This document shows positions 18,949 to 29,842 of a stretch of DNA of 29,842 nt, piece after piece (positions within the stretch are counted from its first letter, which is position 1; each line of letters starts with the position of its first letter). The stretch is from Chara braunii (lineage: Eukaryota > Streptophyta > Charophyceae > Charales > Characeae): positions 457,771-487,612 of the forward strand of contig BFEA01000570.1 in NCBI GenBank assembly GCA_003427395.1. Direction: 5' to 3'. The notes under the pieces are model-generated. The model was not told where the DNA came from, did no database searches, and was given only the letters and a program-made list of their open reading frames with translations. The translations under genes were made by a program, and so were the position numbers.

Positions 18949-19366
18949 ACTTACCGTAAGTAAAAGTGTAAAAGAACGGAAAAGAAGGACGCGCAGCGGA
19001 AAGCCCGTAAAAGAGAATTAAGACCCCACTGTTCTGGAAGTCGAGGAACTCTTACAAGTGTTCCGCCGGGATTTTTTTGGCGGGCATGGACAAATCAGCT
19101 CCAGCAACAAACACCCATAAAAAAAAGTCATAAAATCCCACCTTCTTTTGGGGGTAAGGGTATGGGTCGGGAACTTGTATGAAACGCCTTAAAATTCTTT
19201 TGTCGTCGATCACTCCCAAGATGACACAGCAGCCCCCTGCAACTGCCGAAATGGGTGGGATCCACGAAAACACAACTTTTTACTTACCATAAGTAAAACC
19301 ATAAAAGAAATGAAAAAGGAGGAGGAGCGGTGGTCTGGACGTGAAAGAAAAAAGAGACCCCACCGT
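18949..19366 (+). repeat. Direct repeat pair, about 85 bp each, 333 bp apart
   Basis: ACTTACCGTAAGTAAAA at 18949 and ACTTACCATAAGTAAAA at 19282 open two related segments. Both continue with a TAAAAGAA/GGAAAAG-rich stretch and close with GACCCCACYGT (ends 19032 and 19366). The opening ACTTACCGTAAGT is itself a palindrome. It could be the paired ends or tandem copies of a small element; no ORF lies between. Confidence 0.6.
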
Positions 19367-19631
19367 CCCGATGTGATGATATTTTTTCTGATGCGCGTGA
19401 TTATCTACACAAATGAACGTCGGGCCCTTAGGAGGCCTGCGTATGAGTGATGGGGCTAATTGCACATGTGCCCCCAATTTTTTTTTCGTTTTTGCAAAAC
19501 ACCGGCCCTGATTACTCAACTATTGGCGGTTCGAACGCGCCTTAGCAAACGCAAGAAAAATGATGACATGGCCCCCTCCTTTTTGCTTTTCTATTGGGAA
19601 CTTGGGGCAGGGTTTTTTTGGTGCAATCATC

Positions 19632-19741
19632 GTGCGGGGCGAACTTTTGGAATTTTAGAATCCTTAGGGAATCGTGCGGACAACCGCGGGGCGGCGAACT
19701 TTTGGAATTTTTGAATCCTTAGGGAATCGGGCGGACAACCG
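19632..19741 (+). repeat. 55-bp tandem duplication
   Basis: CGAACTTTTGGAATTTT begins at 19640 and again at 19695. Both units end ATCGKGCGGACAACCGCG. Confidence 0.85.
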
Positions 19742-22433
19742 CGCGGGTAATCGGATTTTTTCTTCGGAATTATGACTTTAATTAGAATAGGATTTTGGAC
19801 ACGCTGTATTTTGACTGGTCACAGCAACAACTGCACGTTGTCTCTTGCTCACGTGCGCATTGCTACGCTTTTTTTCCACTGCGCCTTAATCCTAGTTTCA
19901 ATTGAATTATTTTTCTTCTTGATTCTTGCGTGTAACTATAATCATTTTGGCTAAGTCCTTATTGCACGCATGCATATGCCTGGTTTATCCCCTTCTCATT
20001 GGCCGTAGCGTTGCATGCCAGAATCAATGCGTGGAGAGTGGCTAAGTCCCTCACGCCGCAACCCGGGCATGCTGATCATAGGCACTCCCTCTCTTCTTCT
20101 TTTCCGTTCTTGTATAATCCCGAGTATTACATGCATGCATTTTCTGGTATATATTCCGTAAGAGTGACATAATCACGGTCTAATATAAACTTGGAGTTAG
20201 TGTGGTCGAGAGGATCGGCTAACGAGTACGAGCATAGTGAAGGGGCCGGGCGATCCGACGAGCTGGTGGTAATTGTGCGGTGTTGACGGATTGGCGCGAC
20301 GGATTGCGGGACTTGAGTGAACTTGTCTTGCGTAATCAGGCCAAGCGGGGTGACAACTCTACGTTGATGGCGGGTGTGAGGTGACAGACTACCTGCACCG
20401 TGTAAGGAGTTGGGTGTTGATGAGAAGAAAAAGAGTGAGAGATATGGTCGAGTAGTGTTATAGATTTTTCTTCTTATGCAAATTGAAATTTAGGATTTTC
20501 GTCCTTCTAATTTTGAACTTGACGGATCTCTTTCTTCTTTTCCTTTTTTGCATGTCTTCCTCTGCCTCTCAATTTGTTGACTTTATGAAATTTTTATTGC
20601 TTGTTTGTCTCCTTTTTTATCATTGTATGTATGATTTATGCACTTAATGTGTTGGTTTATGCGTATGGAAATGAATGCATACGTGCTTATGTGGCCTTGC
20701 GTGTAGAAAACAATTGTGATTGAATTTCCCCATTGTCTGTGGGTGCCACGTCACCACTCCCTAGTTCCTGCGTAGGGGCGGATGTGTTACAAGCGATTCT
20801 ACGGGAATCATTGGCCAAGCATGCACGCGCATGTAGAAACAAGCTCACATGACTGACATAACACTTTCTTTGTGCGGATTAAGGATCGATGGTATGTGAT
20901 CGGGACAAGCCAGCTGATGATTGCATGGGCATTGTATTGATCTTAATGTAGCCACTCCCCCGTATAGTAACCAGATGGGGAAGATGCTAGTCCGCCATGA
21001 AACTCGGCACTCCATTCAGAATAACCGACTGTGAATTCTTAAAATTTTAGACGGAGAAGTACTTTCTCCGTCATGATCGATCGGGTCTTCCCGAATTCCC
21101 CCTCCAAACTGGGAAAGAACACATATGTGAGTGGGATATCCAACGGGTTATGGATTTAACCACTCGACCCACTTAGTATCCCGACTCCCAGAAGCTACAA
21201 GTGTTTACAACTTGGGGTTTGTCACCATCGAAATCAAGTTCCCCTCAGTATCTTGTCCTCCCGTATCACAATCTAACCGTCATCCCTTGGTGGACAATCG
21301 CCCCCTTCCGGCCACACACACCGTGTTCTAAATGCATACAGGATTACACCTTTCAAGCACAGGGGTTTACCCTCTGAACTCGTAGTGAAGCCGAGCACCA
21401 CGAAAAGAGTCTCCGATTAAGGCCCTCGTCGTCGGACTTGGAACTTTGCGAGTATCGGAGGTGCCACGTGTTAGAATAACGAGACACCCACTGTGGGCAC
21501 GACGTAGACAAAGGGCCCAATCAGGCCCTGCGCCCGGCCCTGAGACCCCCAATGTTTTGCTAACTTGAAGCCCTCCCCTCTCGAACTAATTACATTTCTG
21601 TCCTTGGAACCCCGGCACAGGAGATCCCAATTCCAACTTGGGACTCCAACCCCTACTTTCCTAAAATTTGCACTTCCGGACCTATACCCACTCTGATAAG
21701 GAAGTTGCGACGGGCGTGAGGTTGGGCGTCACACTGACAGTATATTCTGTATTTTTTCAAAAGTCGCGACATTTTTTTTTAGGCGTGTATTGTACGTGGA
21801 TCGAAGAAGGTCTGTCCAATGGACAAGCTTCGGATAAGCGCACGGCAGGGCCGTCACGCGAACAATACTCTGTGGCCTTTGGCATCACACGTAAAAATGC
21901 AGTGGGCAGGCCCAACTTCCCTTCCCCGCAGAGAGAGGGAAAAAAAAGGAGGCTTCCCATACAGTTGTACTCACATCGAGAGAGAGAAAATAGACATGCT
22001 GGCTTCCCGTATCGGGGGCCCTCACATTGACCACGGACAGAGAACAGAAACACACGGGCGGATGCGGACCAATCATGTGCTGGCTATGGAGGCGCGAGAG
22101 TGAAAGGGATGTCGGGAAAGGGTGTGTTAGTGATGACGACGTGCGGTGAGGAGCGGCGGATGCAGCAGATACTGATGCACGGAGACTGGCTACCTCCGAC
22201 GATAGGATATGGGAGTGTCATGCCAGAAGACGTTGTGGTTGGAAGGGGGGCAGGGTTGCAGTCTCCAAGAACACGCGGAGGAGCAAGGTGCCGGTCTCCT
22301 CGTGCTTTTTTTCATGCGGGACTCCTAGCACCAACGTTCCCAAAATGGGTGATGTCCCCACTGTCCCGCCTTCTCCACTTTCATCGCGGAGGCTTTGCGT
22401 GCTTGGACGAACCAGGTCTCCCACATGGACATA
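19742..22433. other. Long stretch without a supportable gene
   Basis: 19750-21100 is AT-rich and featureless to my eye. 21120-21740 is more GC-balanced and ends GGGCGTCACA at about 21733, which resembles the terminal sequence of some plant LTRs, but no partner end, primer-binding site or coding domain is visible. An ORF at 22100-22711 has no recognisable domain. Confidence 0.5.
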
Positions 22434-22446
22434 GGGGGGGGGGGGG
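22434..22446 (+). repeat. Run of 13 G
   Basis: Homopolymer tract inside an uncharacterised GC-rich stretch. Confidence 0.9.
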
Positions 22447-23663
22447 AATCCATAAAAAAACGCCTACGGGCCGGGTTCTTTTCCAAAATGCCCCAGTCTT
22501 TTCGTCGTGGTTCGCTTCCCAAACGACACACAAGCAAATATTTCCATTACGCTCCGTTGTTGGCGGAGCCCCCTACATGTGCGGAACAAAGGTGGGATCC
22601 CTTCAAACACTAGTTTTACTGAGGGTTGTACTCCACTGCAGTTCTTCAAGAACTTCCCTTGAAGAGTTGCTCCACTGGCATTTTCACATTTCTTCTCTTT
22701 CCCACATTTAGCCTACATTCACTGAAGATTCCCCTGCATTTACTGAAAGCTCAAGTTCTCTGTTGTTCTCCCAGTGTTGATTCTGGGGTTTTGAGACTAC
22801 ATGTGATGGTACCAAGAATTTCCTAGAAGATGGTAGGTAGAGCCCCACAAATTCCTTGAAGAACCGTCAGTGGAGCACAACCCTTAGAGCCTCTTTCGAT
22901 ACCACTTGAAAACAGTTGAGTTTCAAGTGCACACTAAACAAGAAATTGTGATTAATTTACAATTGCTCGATTTATGGTTCCATGTACACTTAAGGAAACC
23001 CTTGACCAGGCTGCACTTGAAGCCGAACTCCACGCCTTGACCAATCCTGGACCAGGATGGCATGCTGGAAAAAGAGAAAAACAAAAAAAACGCCCCACTT
23101 AGTGTGTTGGCCGTATCCGTTGGCACTTGAACTCAAGGTACCTCTGTGAGGTACAAGTGCAAGTTTGCCCCAGTGGCACTTGAGTTTCAAGTATGCACAC
23201 TTCAAAGCAGGAAAGTGAAAAACATTACTGTCGGGTCATTAGGGTCTCGTTCCACATCACTAGAAAACCCTAGAGTCTCAAGTGTACCCTAATCCCGAAA
23301 TCGTGATTAAAAAATACTTACAACAATCTTCGTTCCATGTGCACTTGAGAAAATACTAGAGACGCCAGCACTAGAGACGGCCGCGGGGGCTGACAGTCGC
23401 GGCCTGGCGGTTGAGGTCCTTGGCGGGTCATCCTTGATGGGTGCGTGGTTTAGTAAAATGCCCGAGCCTGGGGCGGCGTGAGGGACAATTGCGGGCCGGA
23501 GGGTCCGTGCCATTATTTGAAAATTCCAATATCGGCGTCCCGTGTACCGGCGGTTGCGCCCGCTGGAGGGGGTGGGTCCTGCACACACCGAGGCTCAAGT
23601 AGGCCGTGCACGTCGTCTCTTCCACGAAGTGATGTCCATCACGGGAAAAGCAGTAGCATTGGC

Positions 23664-25032
23664 ATGCGGCGTGGCGGCGAGGTCCCCTGCGCAGTCATGC
23701 ACGGGAGTGGTGAGGCGGTGACGCGTAGGGAGTTGTCAAATAGGGAGAAGGGTTTGCTGGTGAGTGCGTTGACGGCGGTGTGGAGGCATATGGAATCCAC
23801 GGCTGAGTTGCGGCGGCGTGCTTCGATATGTAGGCAGAAGATGGAGGTGGCTATGAAACAGGCAATGGTGGAGCCAGCGACCTCCGGTGTTCTGTGGGAC
23901 GCACCTTTCTTGATGGCGAACACCATCATTGTCGGTGTTCTCCCACGTGAGAGTCCGCGTTGGTGGATACGAAGAAGGACGGGAGGAATGTGGGGGGACC
24001 TTTGCATATCAGACGACGCAACATCGGAGTACTTCCATGAGAAGTTGAGGATGAGCAAGGACCTATTCTACGGCATCATTGCCGCCTGCAACCCGTATCT
24101 TCAGCGGCAGCTGACTCATTACTATGTGCCTCTCCAGCCGGACCACGTCGTAGCGTACGCACTTTACAAATGGGCTTCTGGGGAAACCTTCGATAGCGGG
24201 ACGTCCTCATTTGGGATTGGCAGAGCCACTGACATCACCATTGTACGGGACGTGTAGCATACCCTGACAAGATAGCCATGCCTACCGGACGAAGGCAGTG
24301 ACAAGTTAGCCATGCCTACCCTGACGAAGGGTTTTCCAAACTGCTTCGGGGCTATAGATTGCATGCATGTCTTTGTGGACAAGCCCGGGAACGCACCGTC
24401 GGAGGACTACTATAATCGGAAGCAACAATATTCGGTGGTCGCACAAGCGGTCGTTGATCTGGATTAGAGGGTGTTGGACGTCTTCGTTGGATATCCCGGC
24501 AATATGCAGGACGCTAGGGTCTTGTGGAACTCATCATTGTTCAAGCGGGCAGTAGCTGGAACTTTGTTCGACGTCGAGCCCATCGTTCTTCCAAGAGGCG
24601 TTAGCACGAAGGGCTACCTTCTGGGTGACAACGGGTCTGATCCAAAAACATGGATGGTTTTCCCTTACAGAGGAGTGGAGCAACAATCAGACGTTGCCAT
24701 ATTCGATGGGAAGCAGAAAGCAGCAAGGGGAGTGGTGGAGAGGGCATTCGGGCGGCTGAAGGGAATGAGGAGGCTATTCCTTCGCCACCACAAGACGAAT
24801 ATGGAAAACATGCCACAACAGTTTCCCGCTGTGTGCATCTTCCATAACTTGCTTATTGAGGCGAGAATCGACTTCGATGAGAGGGTTCTTCTGGAACGGG
24901 ACGCGGACGGTACCGAGCAGATGGTGGACCTGGGAATGTATCCGCCGGCGGCACCTGTGCGACAAAGACGGGGGGACCCCGCAACTCTTGCCCTTAGGGA
25001 TGCGCTCCGCGCACGTATGGCCATTCTACCCC

Positions 25033-25037
<5 letters not shown>
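23664..25037 (+). pseudogene. PIF/Harbinger DDE transposase, inactivated by three TAG stops
   Basis: DDE_Tnp_4-type nuclease of PIF/Harbinger elements. From the first plausible ATG (23664; alternative 23697) one frame covers 457 codons to a TGA at 25035. The N-terminal half has EYFHEKLRMSKDLFYGII and an HTH-like VVAYALYKWASGETFD...FGIGRATDITIV. The catalytic triad is visible: Asp in GAIDCMHV (24357, codon 232), Asp in GYPGNMQDARVLW (24510, codon 283) and Glu in VVERAFGRLKG (24738, codon 359). NRKQQYSVVAQAVVD between the two Asp is also typical. In-frame TAGs lie at 24255, 24273 and 24465. A 34-bp tandem duplication (units from 24265 and 24299) falls between the HTH and the first Asp. The left unit encodes YPDKIAMP in the shifted frame, so a small upstream deletion plus this duplication net to the original frame. 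Confidence 0.93.

Positions 25038-25101
<64 letters not shown>
25036..25101 (+). repeat. (GA)33 microsatellite at the transposase stop codon
   Basis: The transposase stop TGA (25035-25037) is the junction with the repeat, so the GA run is the start of the 3' UTR. Confidence 0.95.
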
Positions 25102-25103
<2 letters not shown>

Positions 25104-25931
25104 ATCAATCCTTCCCGCATCCGGGAAGCAATCAATGTTGCCTCCTCCTTCTGGGAATGCATTCCCGTGTCGATCCCCGGAACCCATCTGCCAATCCATT
25201 GTATCATGACGCTGCCTCCACGGAGGCTGGATTTTGTTTGAAATATATTTTTTGTTTGCATATTCGTTTTTGAATGTGATTCTTTTGTCCGCTTCGTCGT
25301 TCTGCGATTTATGGAATGTCATTGTACATTAGATGTATGTTGCTTGATTTATGTAGTACATTGGTTTTCGAAATAGAAGTCGTGGTGGTCAAGAATGTGA
25401 AAGGCCATTAACAATGATGTGTGCAATTCATTGTGGTCGTCAGTGGCATATCCAACGCTACCTGAACGTTGGGTGCAATGCAATTGAATAGACAAAAAAT
25501 AGACCACTTTTTCACCTTCATTATGAGCAACCATACAATGTCGGAATTACAATATCATCTTTTTTATTTTCCGAATTGAAATTTCTTCGAAATGAGAAGT
25601 TTTTGAGCTCCGAAGAAAAAGAAAGGATTTCAAGTTCTTTCTTTCATGATTGTATAGATGTTCTCATTCATCACATAGTAATCGTTGGCCTTTATCAATA
25701 GACGCTGGTCTTCGGTTGCCGACACCATCACAACCATAACCCTAATTGCATACAATTTTGCTAAAGCACGTCGACGGAGGGACGGATCCCTTACGAAACC
25801 TCAACTGCCTCTCTCGGTTGTAACAAGCACAAAACACACGATGTCCTACATCACCAAAGCTACTCCGCAATTCCGTTGCAATTGACATTCCACACTTGGA
25901 TTTCTTAAGAAAAAAACACATTGTCACAACC

Positions 25932-25932
<1 letters not shown>
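25102..25932. other. Non-coding interior of the Harbinger element
   Basis: AT-rich. Only short ORFs without domains. Likely the 3' UTR and spacer downstream of the transposase gene. Confidence 0.55.

Positions 25933-25974
<42 letters not shown>
25933..25974 (+). repeat. (TC)21 microsatellite
   Basis: Perfect TC run of about 42 bp, followed by an A-rich stretch. Confidence 0.95.
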
Positions 25975-25976
<2 letters not shown>

Positions 25977-26076
25977 AAAAAAAAAGAAAAAAATGAAAGA
26001 TGTAAAACCGGGGCAAAAAAAGAATAATAAAAAAACTGGTGGACATAGTCGCCACGTCCATCCCCTTCACCGCACT

Positions 26077-26499
26077 TCAGGATTCGCCTTCATCGTCGGA
26101 TTCTCCAAAACCACTGTTGCCGCCGGAACCGCCGTCATCATCAATGGTCGACGGAGACCATAGATATCCGTTTGGTTGTAGCTGCCCACCCGTCCACGAC
26201 TCTGCGTGTGTGTAGGTGGCAGCGATGGCTGCCCATCCTTGCGGACCCACTGTCAGGTCCCCGCCTTGTTCGTCGTTGTGATGGTCTGGCGCAGTCGGGT
26301 GAGGACCCCATCCGCCGCCTTCCACCATTAGCCCTTCGATATGTGTCGTTGGTGACGGCGCTCCGATCGTAGACGGAGCCGACTCCGCTCTTCCAGCCGT
26401 GGAGCCTGGAACTTGCCCCGCACCTGTAGTCGGGGTGTTCGTGCTTGGCTGTGGCCCCTGCTCGACACCCGCACGACCATTGTTGTCGCTCACCGACAT
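26077..26499 (-). CDS. Hypothetical ORF inside the Harbinger element
   Basis: 140 codons from an ATG at 26499 (context AACCATGTCGG). I do not recognise it. The first half is rich in Pro, Gly, Thr and Ala. The middle has a more ordered GWAAIAATYTHAESWTGGQL, and the end is acidic (DDDGGSGG...ESDDEGES). The ORF lies on the same strand as the Myb-like gene and downstream of it, and its 5' flank is a long GA repeat (minus-strand sense), which would form its leader. It may be a third element-encoded protein, an exon of the Myb-like gene, or chance. Confidence 0.35.
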   Translation of the reverse strand: MSVSDNNGRAGVEQGPQPSTNTPTTGAGQVPGSTAGRAESAPSTIGAPSPTTHIEGLMVEGGGWGPHPTAPDHHNDEQGGDLTVGPQGWAAIAATYTHAESWTGGQLQPNGYLWSPSTIDDDGGSGGNSGFGESDDEGES

Positions 26500-26527
26500 G
26501 GTTTAAAGGCAGACACCGCAAGTGGAT

Positions 26528-26632
<105 letters not shown>

Positions 26633-26636
26633 NCGN

Positions 26637-27116
26637 ACCTATCGCATGAACTTCCACTATCCGTGCAAGTGAAGGGCCACCACTCCGCGTCGCCACACAA
26701 CAGAAGCCGCTCGTGTCGGGAGAACTCTGTCCACAACCCCTACACGTGCCGAGCTTATATCGCACACGACGATACCCGTCGTCACGAAAAAAAAAGAAGG
26801 TGAAATAAAAGCAATAAAAAAGCAATGCCACGAACAAACACAACAACCGAGAGTGACACGACGGAAGTTGCACGTTGGACCCTGCGCCGTGGTGGAAGTA
26901 GAAGATCGGAACGTCGTCGTGTCACTTCTCACACATCCACAGAGTGTGCAGTTGACGGTTTGTTTAACTGAACTCTATCCGGTCGACACTTACAATGTGT
27001 TTGCACCAAATTCCCCGGACTCGCGAGATGTGAAAGCCATCACACCCCCCCCGCCGCCCCACCAACCCTAGAATGAAACCCCCTCGATCCAACCATTCCA
27101 CCCCCCTCGTGCACTA
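26637..27116. other. Non-coding interior of the Harbinger element
   Basis: No ORF with recognisable content. A C-rich patch lies at 27044-27068. It lies just past the Myb-like stop on the minus strand. Confidence 0.5.
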
Positions 27117-28163
27117 TCACCACCCAATCACATTCTCCCAACGCTTCATGCACACATCCCACTCCTTCACCACCCCTTGTGTGGACATCCTTTTGGCGAT
27201 GTCCGTCCACTTCCATTCCTTGTTTTTCATTATAGCAAAATTAGACCCTACGGCTGCCATCGCCTCGTCGTAATCCCTCTTGCACCGCACCAGGACAAGG
27301 GACTCGTCCAGACTCCAATAGGTGCGGCCGACACTTGTCCCGCCTCCTCCATCCGCACTGACCACCCTCGCGTTTCCCTTTCCTCTACCCCTCCCGGCCC
27401 CAGTTCGTGCTCCACCTCCTGTGTTTCGAGCACCGGGTTGCAAGGATGGCTCGTCGGCTGTGTCGCCTTCCACGTCATCCATGTCGTCTCCATCGCCCGC
27501 ACCATCTCCGTAGTCGTCACCCTCTGCTTCACGCTCCCAGTCACTCGTTGCCCGCATCGTCGAAACTCGAGCAATGATTCTCTCCACACAGCACGTCGTT
27601 GATGGCAAGCTCGCTGATCGCCCGGTCCGTTGCACCCCCGCAGCCGCACCTGATGGACGCCCGACTGCTAGACTAAACTTTGACTGCTGGCCACAACCGC
27701 CTTTGTACATAGTCGTAGCCGGTCCTGCATAGCTCGCATGACTGCGACTGCTGCGACCTCCCTGCACACTGACCGATGGGTCACCGGTGGATTGGCTGGG
27801 GTGATCGATGAGAACAGTGTGCGTGACTGCTCTCTGGCCCCCAGAGGATAATTGAAGATCCAACGGCGGGCAAATCCCATGTCTATCATCAGAATAGAGG
27901 AGCGATTCCATCGCTCCTTCGCTGGCAGCACCCCGCATCACTGTTCGTGCACCCTCCGACATTGACTGCGTGGATCCGTACGCTAATGGCAACGTGGCAG
28001 AGGGGGGCGCCCAAGTGTCGTCATCAGGCAACGACTGCTGATGGGGTGGCAGATGGGCGTAAAGACTGGGGTCGAACCGGAGTGGGGCTTCGTTCCCATC
28101 ACCGAACATCGACCCTGCTCCCATGCCGTACGTGTACCTCTCATGGCCGTTCGCGCCTGCCAT
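27117..28163 (-). CDS. Harbinger-associated Myb/trihelix-like DNA-binding protein, C-terminus probably truncated
   Basis: PIF/Harbinger elements encode a second protein with a Myb/SANT or trihelix domain that helps the transposase bind and enter the nucleus. The chosen start is the ATG at 28163 (ATCATGGCA), giving 348 aa. The frame is open to 28337, but that part encodes a strongly hydrophobic stretch (VVLCVVLLVLVVIILLHL) unlike this family and is probably leader. Residues 1-200 are low complexity. An acidic stretch (DDYGDGAGDGDDMDDVEGD) and a basic Gly/Arg patch (GAGRGRGKGN) follow. The C-terminal domain has the spaced tryptophans Trp283 (RTYWSLDES), Trp319 (WKWTDIAKRM) and Trp342 (MKRWENV). 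The frame stops six codons after the third Trp, in the middle of where the fold normally continues, at GGTGATAG; that is either truncation or an unrecognised intron donor. Confidence 0.7.
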   Translation of the reverse strand: MAGANGHERYTYGMGAGSMFGDGNEAPLRFDPSLYAHLPPHQQSLPDDDTWAPPSATLPLAYGSTQSMSEGARTVMRGAASEGAMESLLYSDDRHGICPPLDLQLSSGGQRAVTHTVLIDHPSQSTGDPSVSVQGGRSSRSHASYAGPATTMYKGGCGQQSKFSLAVGRPSGAAAGVQRTGRSASLPSTTCCVERIIARVSTMRATSDWEREAEGDDYGDGAGDGDDMDDVEGDTADEPSLQPGARNTGGGARTGAGRGRGKGNARVVSADGGGGTSVGRTYWSLDESLVLVRCKRDYDEAMAAVGSNFAIMKNKEWKWTDIAKRMSTQGVVKEWDVCMKRWENVIGW

Positions 28164-29101
28164 GATTGCTGTCGTCTTCCTATGCGATGTCGTGTTCGGC
28201 AACCTCCGCTTTTTTGTCCTTGCACGGCCGCGCAGCAAACCAGACAGGTGCAAGAGGATGATGACCACAAGGACCAGCAAGACGACACACAAAACGACAA
28301 TCTTCCCGAGATGGTCTGCCATGAAACGGGACGTCATGGACACGATGGCAACCTACGAAGACGCCAAGCGTGCTCTGAAGGCAACGAAGGCCACGTCATT
28401 GGTGCACAACGCCATACAATACAACACGCCTGTTGCGCATGTCAAGTACGACATCACACTCGCAGGCAAATGCAGGGAATGGAGTCCACCACCACCGTTC
28501 AAATTTGAAAAGCCCCGACCAGACACCCTCCCGCTGCCCAACCCGCCCTGCACCCCCGCTGCACGCCAGCCCACTACTCGCCTCCAACGGTCAGTCCGCT
28601 CAACGGTCATTTTCCCCCCTTCCCCCCCCCCCCAGCACAAGCCACACTCGAACACGGATGGTACCACTGGCAACGAGCCGTTGAGAGGCCTGCTGGACGG
28701 CTGGACCAACCGGTAGACCTGGAACGGTCCACAAAAAAAAATAAAAAAATTATCGCCGCCGATGTCGGAGCCGCCGTTCCCTCGCAGTTGAACTCAAGGC
28801 TCCCTGGAGAGGTACCTGGGAGGTACCTCGAGCTCAAGTGCGAATTTGCCCCCGCGGCACTTGAGTTTCGAGGGCTAGCACTAGAGAGCAGGAAAGTAGG
28901 AACAACTCCGCGGGCAGGTTAGGGTGGGGGCGAACCAAGAATTTTCCTTCAACCCTTGAGTTCAAGTGGTGTCGAACGAGACCCTTAGCGAGCGGTGGAA
29001 CGAATAATTTTCCGTCGACCCTTGAGTTCAAGTGGTGTCGAACGAGGCCCTTAGTGTGAGATCAGATCCTTAGACGGTAAGTAGTGTGGGATCAGACACT
29101 T

Positions 29102-29176
29102 AGACATGTCTGTTACTCGATGGGGGTGAGGGAAGATGACAAGGGAGGCGCAGCTATTGGCAAATGCTCGGTCAGG
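29102..29176 (+). repeat. SINE tail fragment, copy D
   Basis: TGTTACTCGATGGGGGTGAG, GGGAAGATGACAAGGGAGGC and GGCAAATGCTCGGTC match the tail of SINE copy B (17415-17478) in order. No head is present. It begins about 50 bp to the right of the outer Harbinger target duplication. Confidence 0.75.
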
Positions 29177-29842
29177 CCCGGCCCCACTGGGCCAACGGCT
29201 CAGATGGACCTAGAATCTGCCTACCGGTACTGGTAGGCCCTGCCGCCGCCCTACTGGTAGGCCTACTGCCGCCCTCCTGCTTTACGTGCAGAGCTTGCGC
29301 GTGTGCGTGCCTGTGTGCCTGTGTTCGTTGTGTGCATGCGTGCATGTACTGGCATGAGTGTGGGTGTGGGTGTGGGCGTGCGGTGAGAGAGAGAGGGCCA
29401 CGAGGAAGCACTCTTGACTGCCAAGATCTCTCGTCGTAGGAGCCGTGATCAGCTCCTCGCGAAAGAGGTACGCCGAGATCTTATCCTCTTCCTCTTCCCC
29501 TCCCTTCTCCTCCTCTCTCTGCCGTTGCAGTCTCCATCGTTCGACATCCTGTTGCTATACCCGTCTTCACCTGCTTCACCCATTTCTCTTTTCCCCCATG
29601 GCGACCTTCCCCGCGCTGACCTGTCCTCGCCAAGGTCTTCAGATTTTAAGCTCCGGCTGCTTCCGCTCTCGTCATTGCGCACTCCCCCTGCCCTACTTGC
29701 CTGCGTGCCATTATGTTCTATCTCACTCAAGAGGATCGTTGGTTGAGTACAAACAAGCAGCTTATGCCAAGTTTTATTGATTTGTGTTTGTGTCACAGAG
29801 ACAGAGACACACACACACGCACACACACACACACACACACAC
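29177..29842. other. Right edge: low complexity, short unassigned ORF and CA repeat
   Basis: GTGTGG-rich repeats at 29349-29383. An ATG in good context at 29598 opens a 60-codon frame (MATFPALTCPRQG...) to 29780 with a transit-peptide-like composition, but no family is recognisable; it could be a first exon or chance. The window ends in a (CA)n run (29807-29842). Confidence 0.4.

Noticed and set aside
19520-19545. tRNA B box (GGTTCGAACGCG)
   Set aside because: No A box or cloverleaf around it.
20150-21733. Solo LTR ending GGGCGTCACA
   Set aside because: No matching TG start, target-site duplication, primer-binding site or polypurine tract could be found.
22100-22711. 203-codon ORF on the plus strand
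   Set aside because: No domain, irregular composition, crosses a G13 run. Length alone is weak evidence in GC-rich DNA.
24255-24467. TAG recoding (all three transposase stops are TAG)
   Set aside because: The stops occur beside a duplication and frame scar, and the ispF gene and other elements give no sign of a changed code; simple decay explains them.

Overview
This is nuclear DNA of a green-lineage (plastid-bearing) eukaryote. It is gene-poor, rich in transposons and microsatellites, and contains several N gaps. The only confident host gene is a plastid-type IspF (2-C-methyl-D-erythritol 2,4-cyclodiphosphate synthase, MEP isoprenoid pathway) with an N-terminal extension that looks like a transit peptide. 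The rest is mainly decayed non-LTR retrotransposon, tRNA-derived SINE-like repeats, a PIF/Harbinger DNA transposon and simple repeats. A streptophyte alga such as a charophyte would fit, but that is inference; the sequence shows only that the organism is a plant-like eukaryote.

Layout. 1-5250: two head-to-tail LINE fragments on the minus strand, namely the reverse-transcriptase/C-terminal part of one copy (2904-5246) followed by ORF1 of another (1-2386, cut by the window edge); both are broken by stops and frameshifts. 5250-5670: short tandem and inverted repeats. 6801-7700: the intronless ispF ORF on the minus strand, with a duplicated sequence, an 18-G run and a roughly 150-nt foldback upstream (7800-8185). 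9100-12000: tRNA-like minus-strand fragments, microsatellites, a U6 snRNA core fragment and a second long foldback carrying CCAAT and TATA motifs. 12130-19750: two families of tRNA-headed dispersed repeats (three fairly complete SINE copies plus a tail fragment near 29.1 kb; two copies of a longer roughly 0.85-0.9 kb repeat), with tandem duplications inside them. 19750-22880: no feature I can support.

22884-29053: the most informative structure. A small non-autonomous Harbinger-type element with TTA target-site duplications has been split by insertion of a 5.7-kb relative of the same family at an internal TTA. The inserted element carries a DDE transposase gene (plus strand, broken by three TAG stops) and a Myb/trihelix-like gene (minus strand), the usual two-gene layout of PIF/Harbinger. 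The 29.1-29.8 kb end has a SINE tail, low-complexity sequence and a terminal CA repeat.

No operon logic applies. The host gene works alone in plastid isoprenoid supply. The Harbinger transposase and Myb-like protein would have acted together in transposition when intact.
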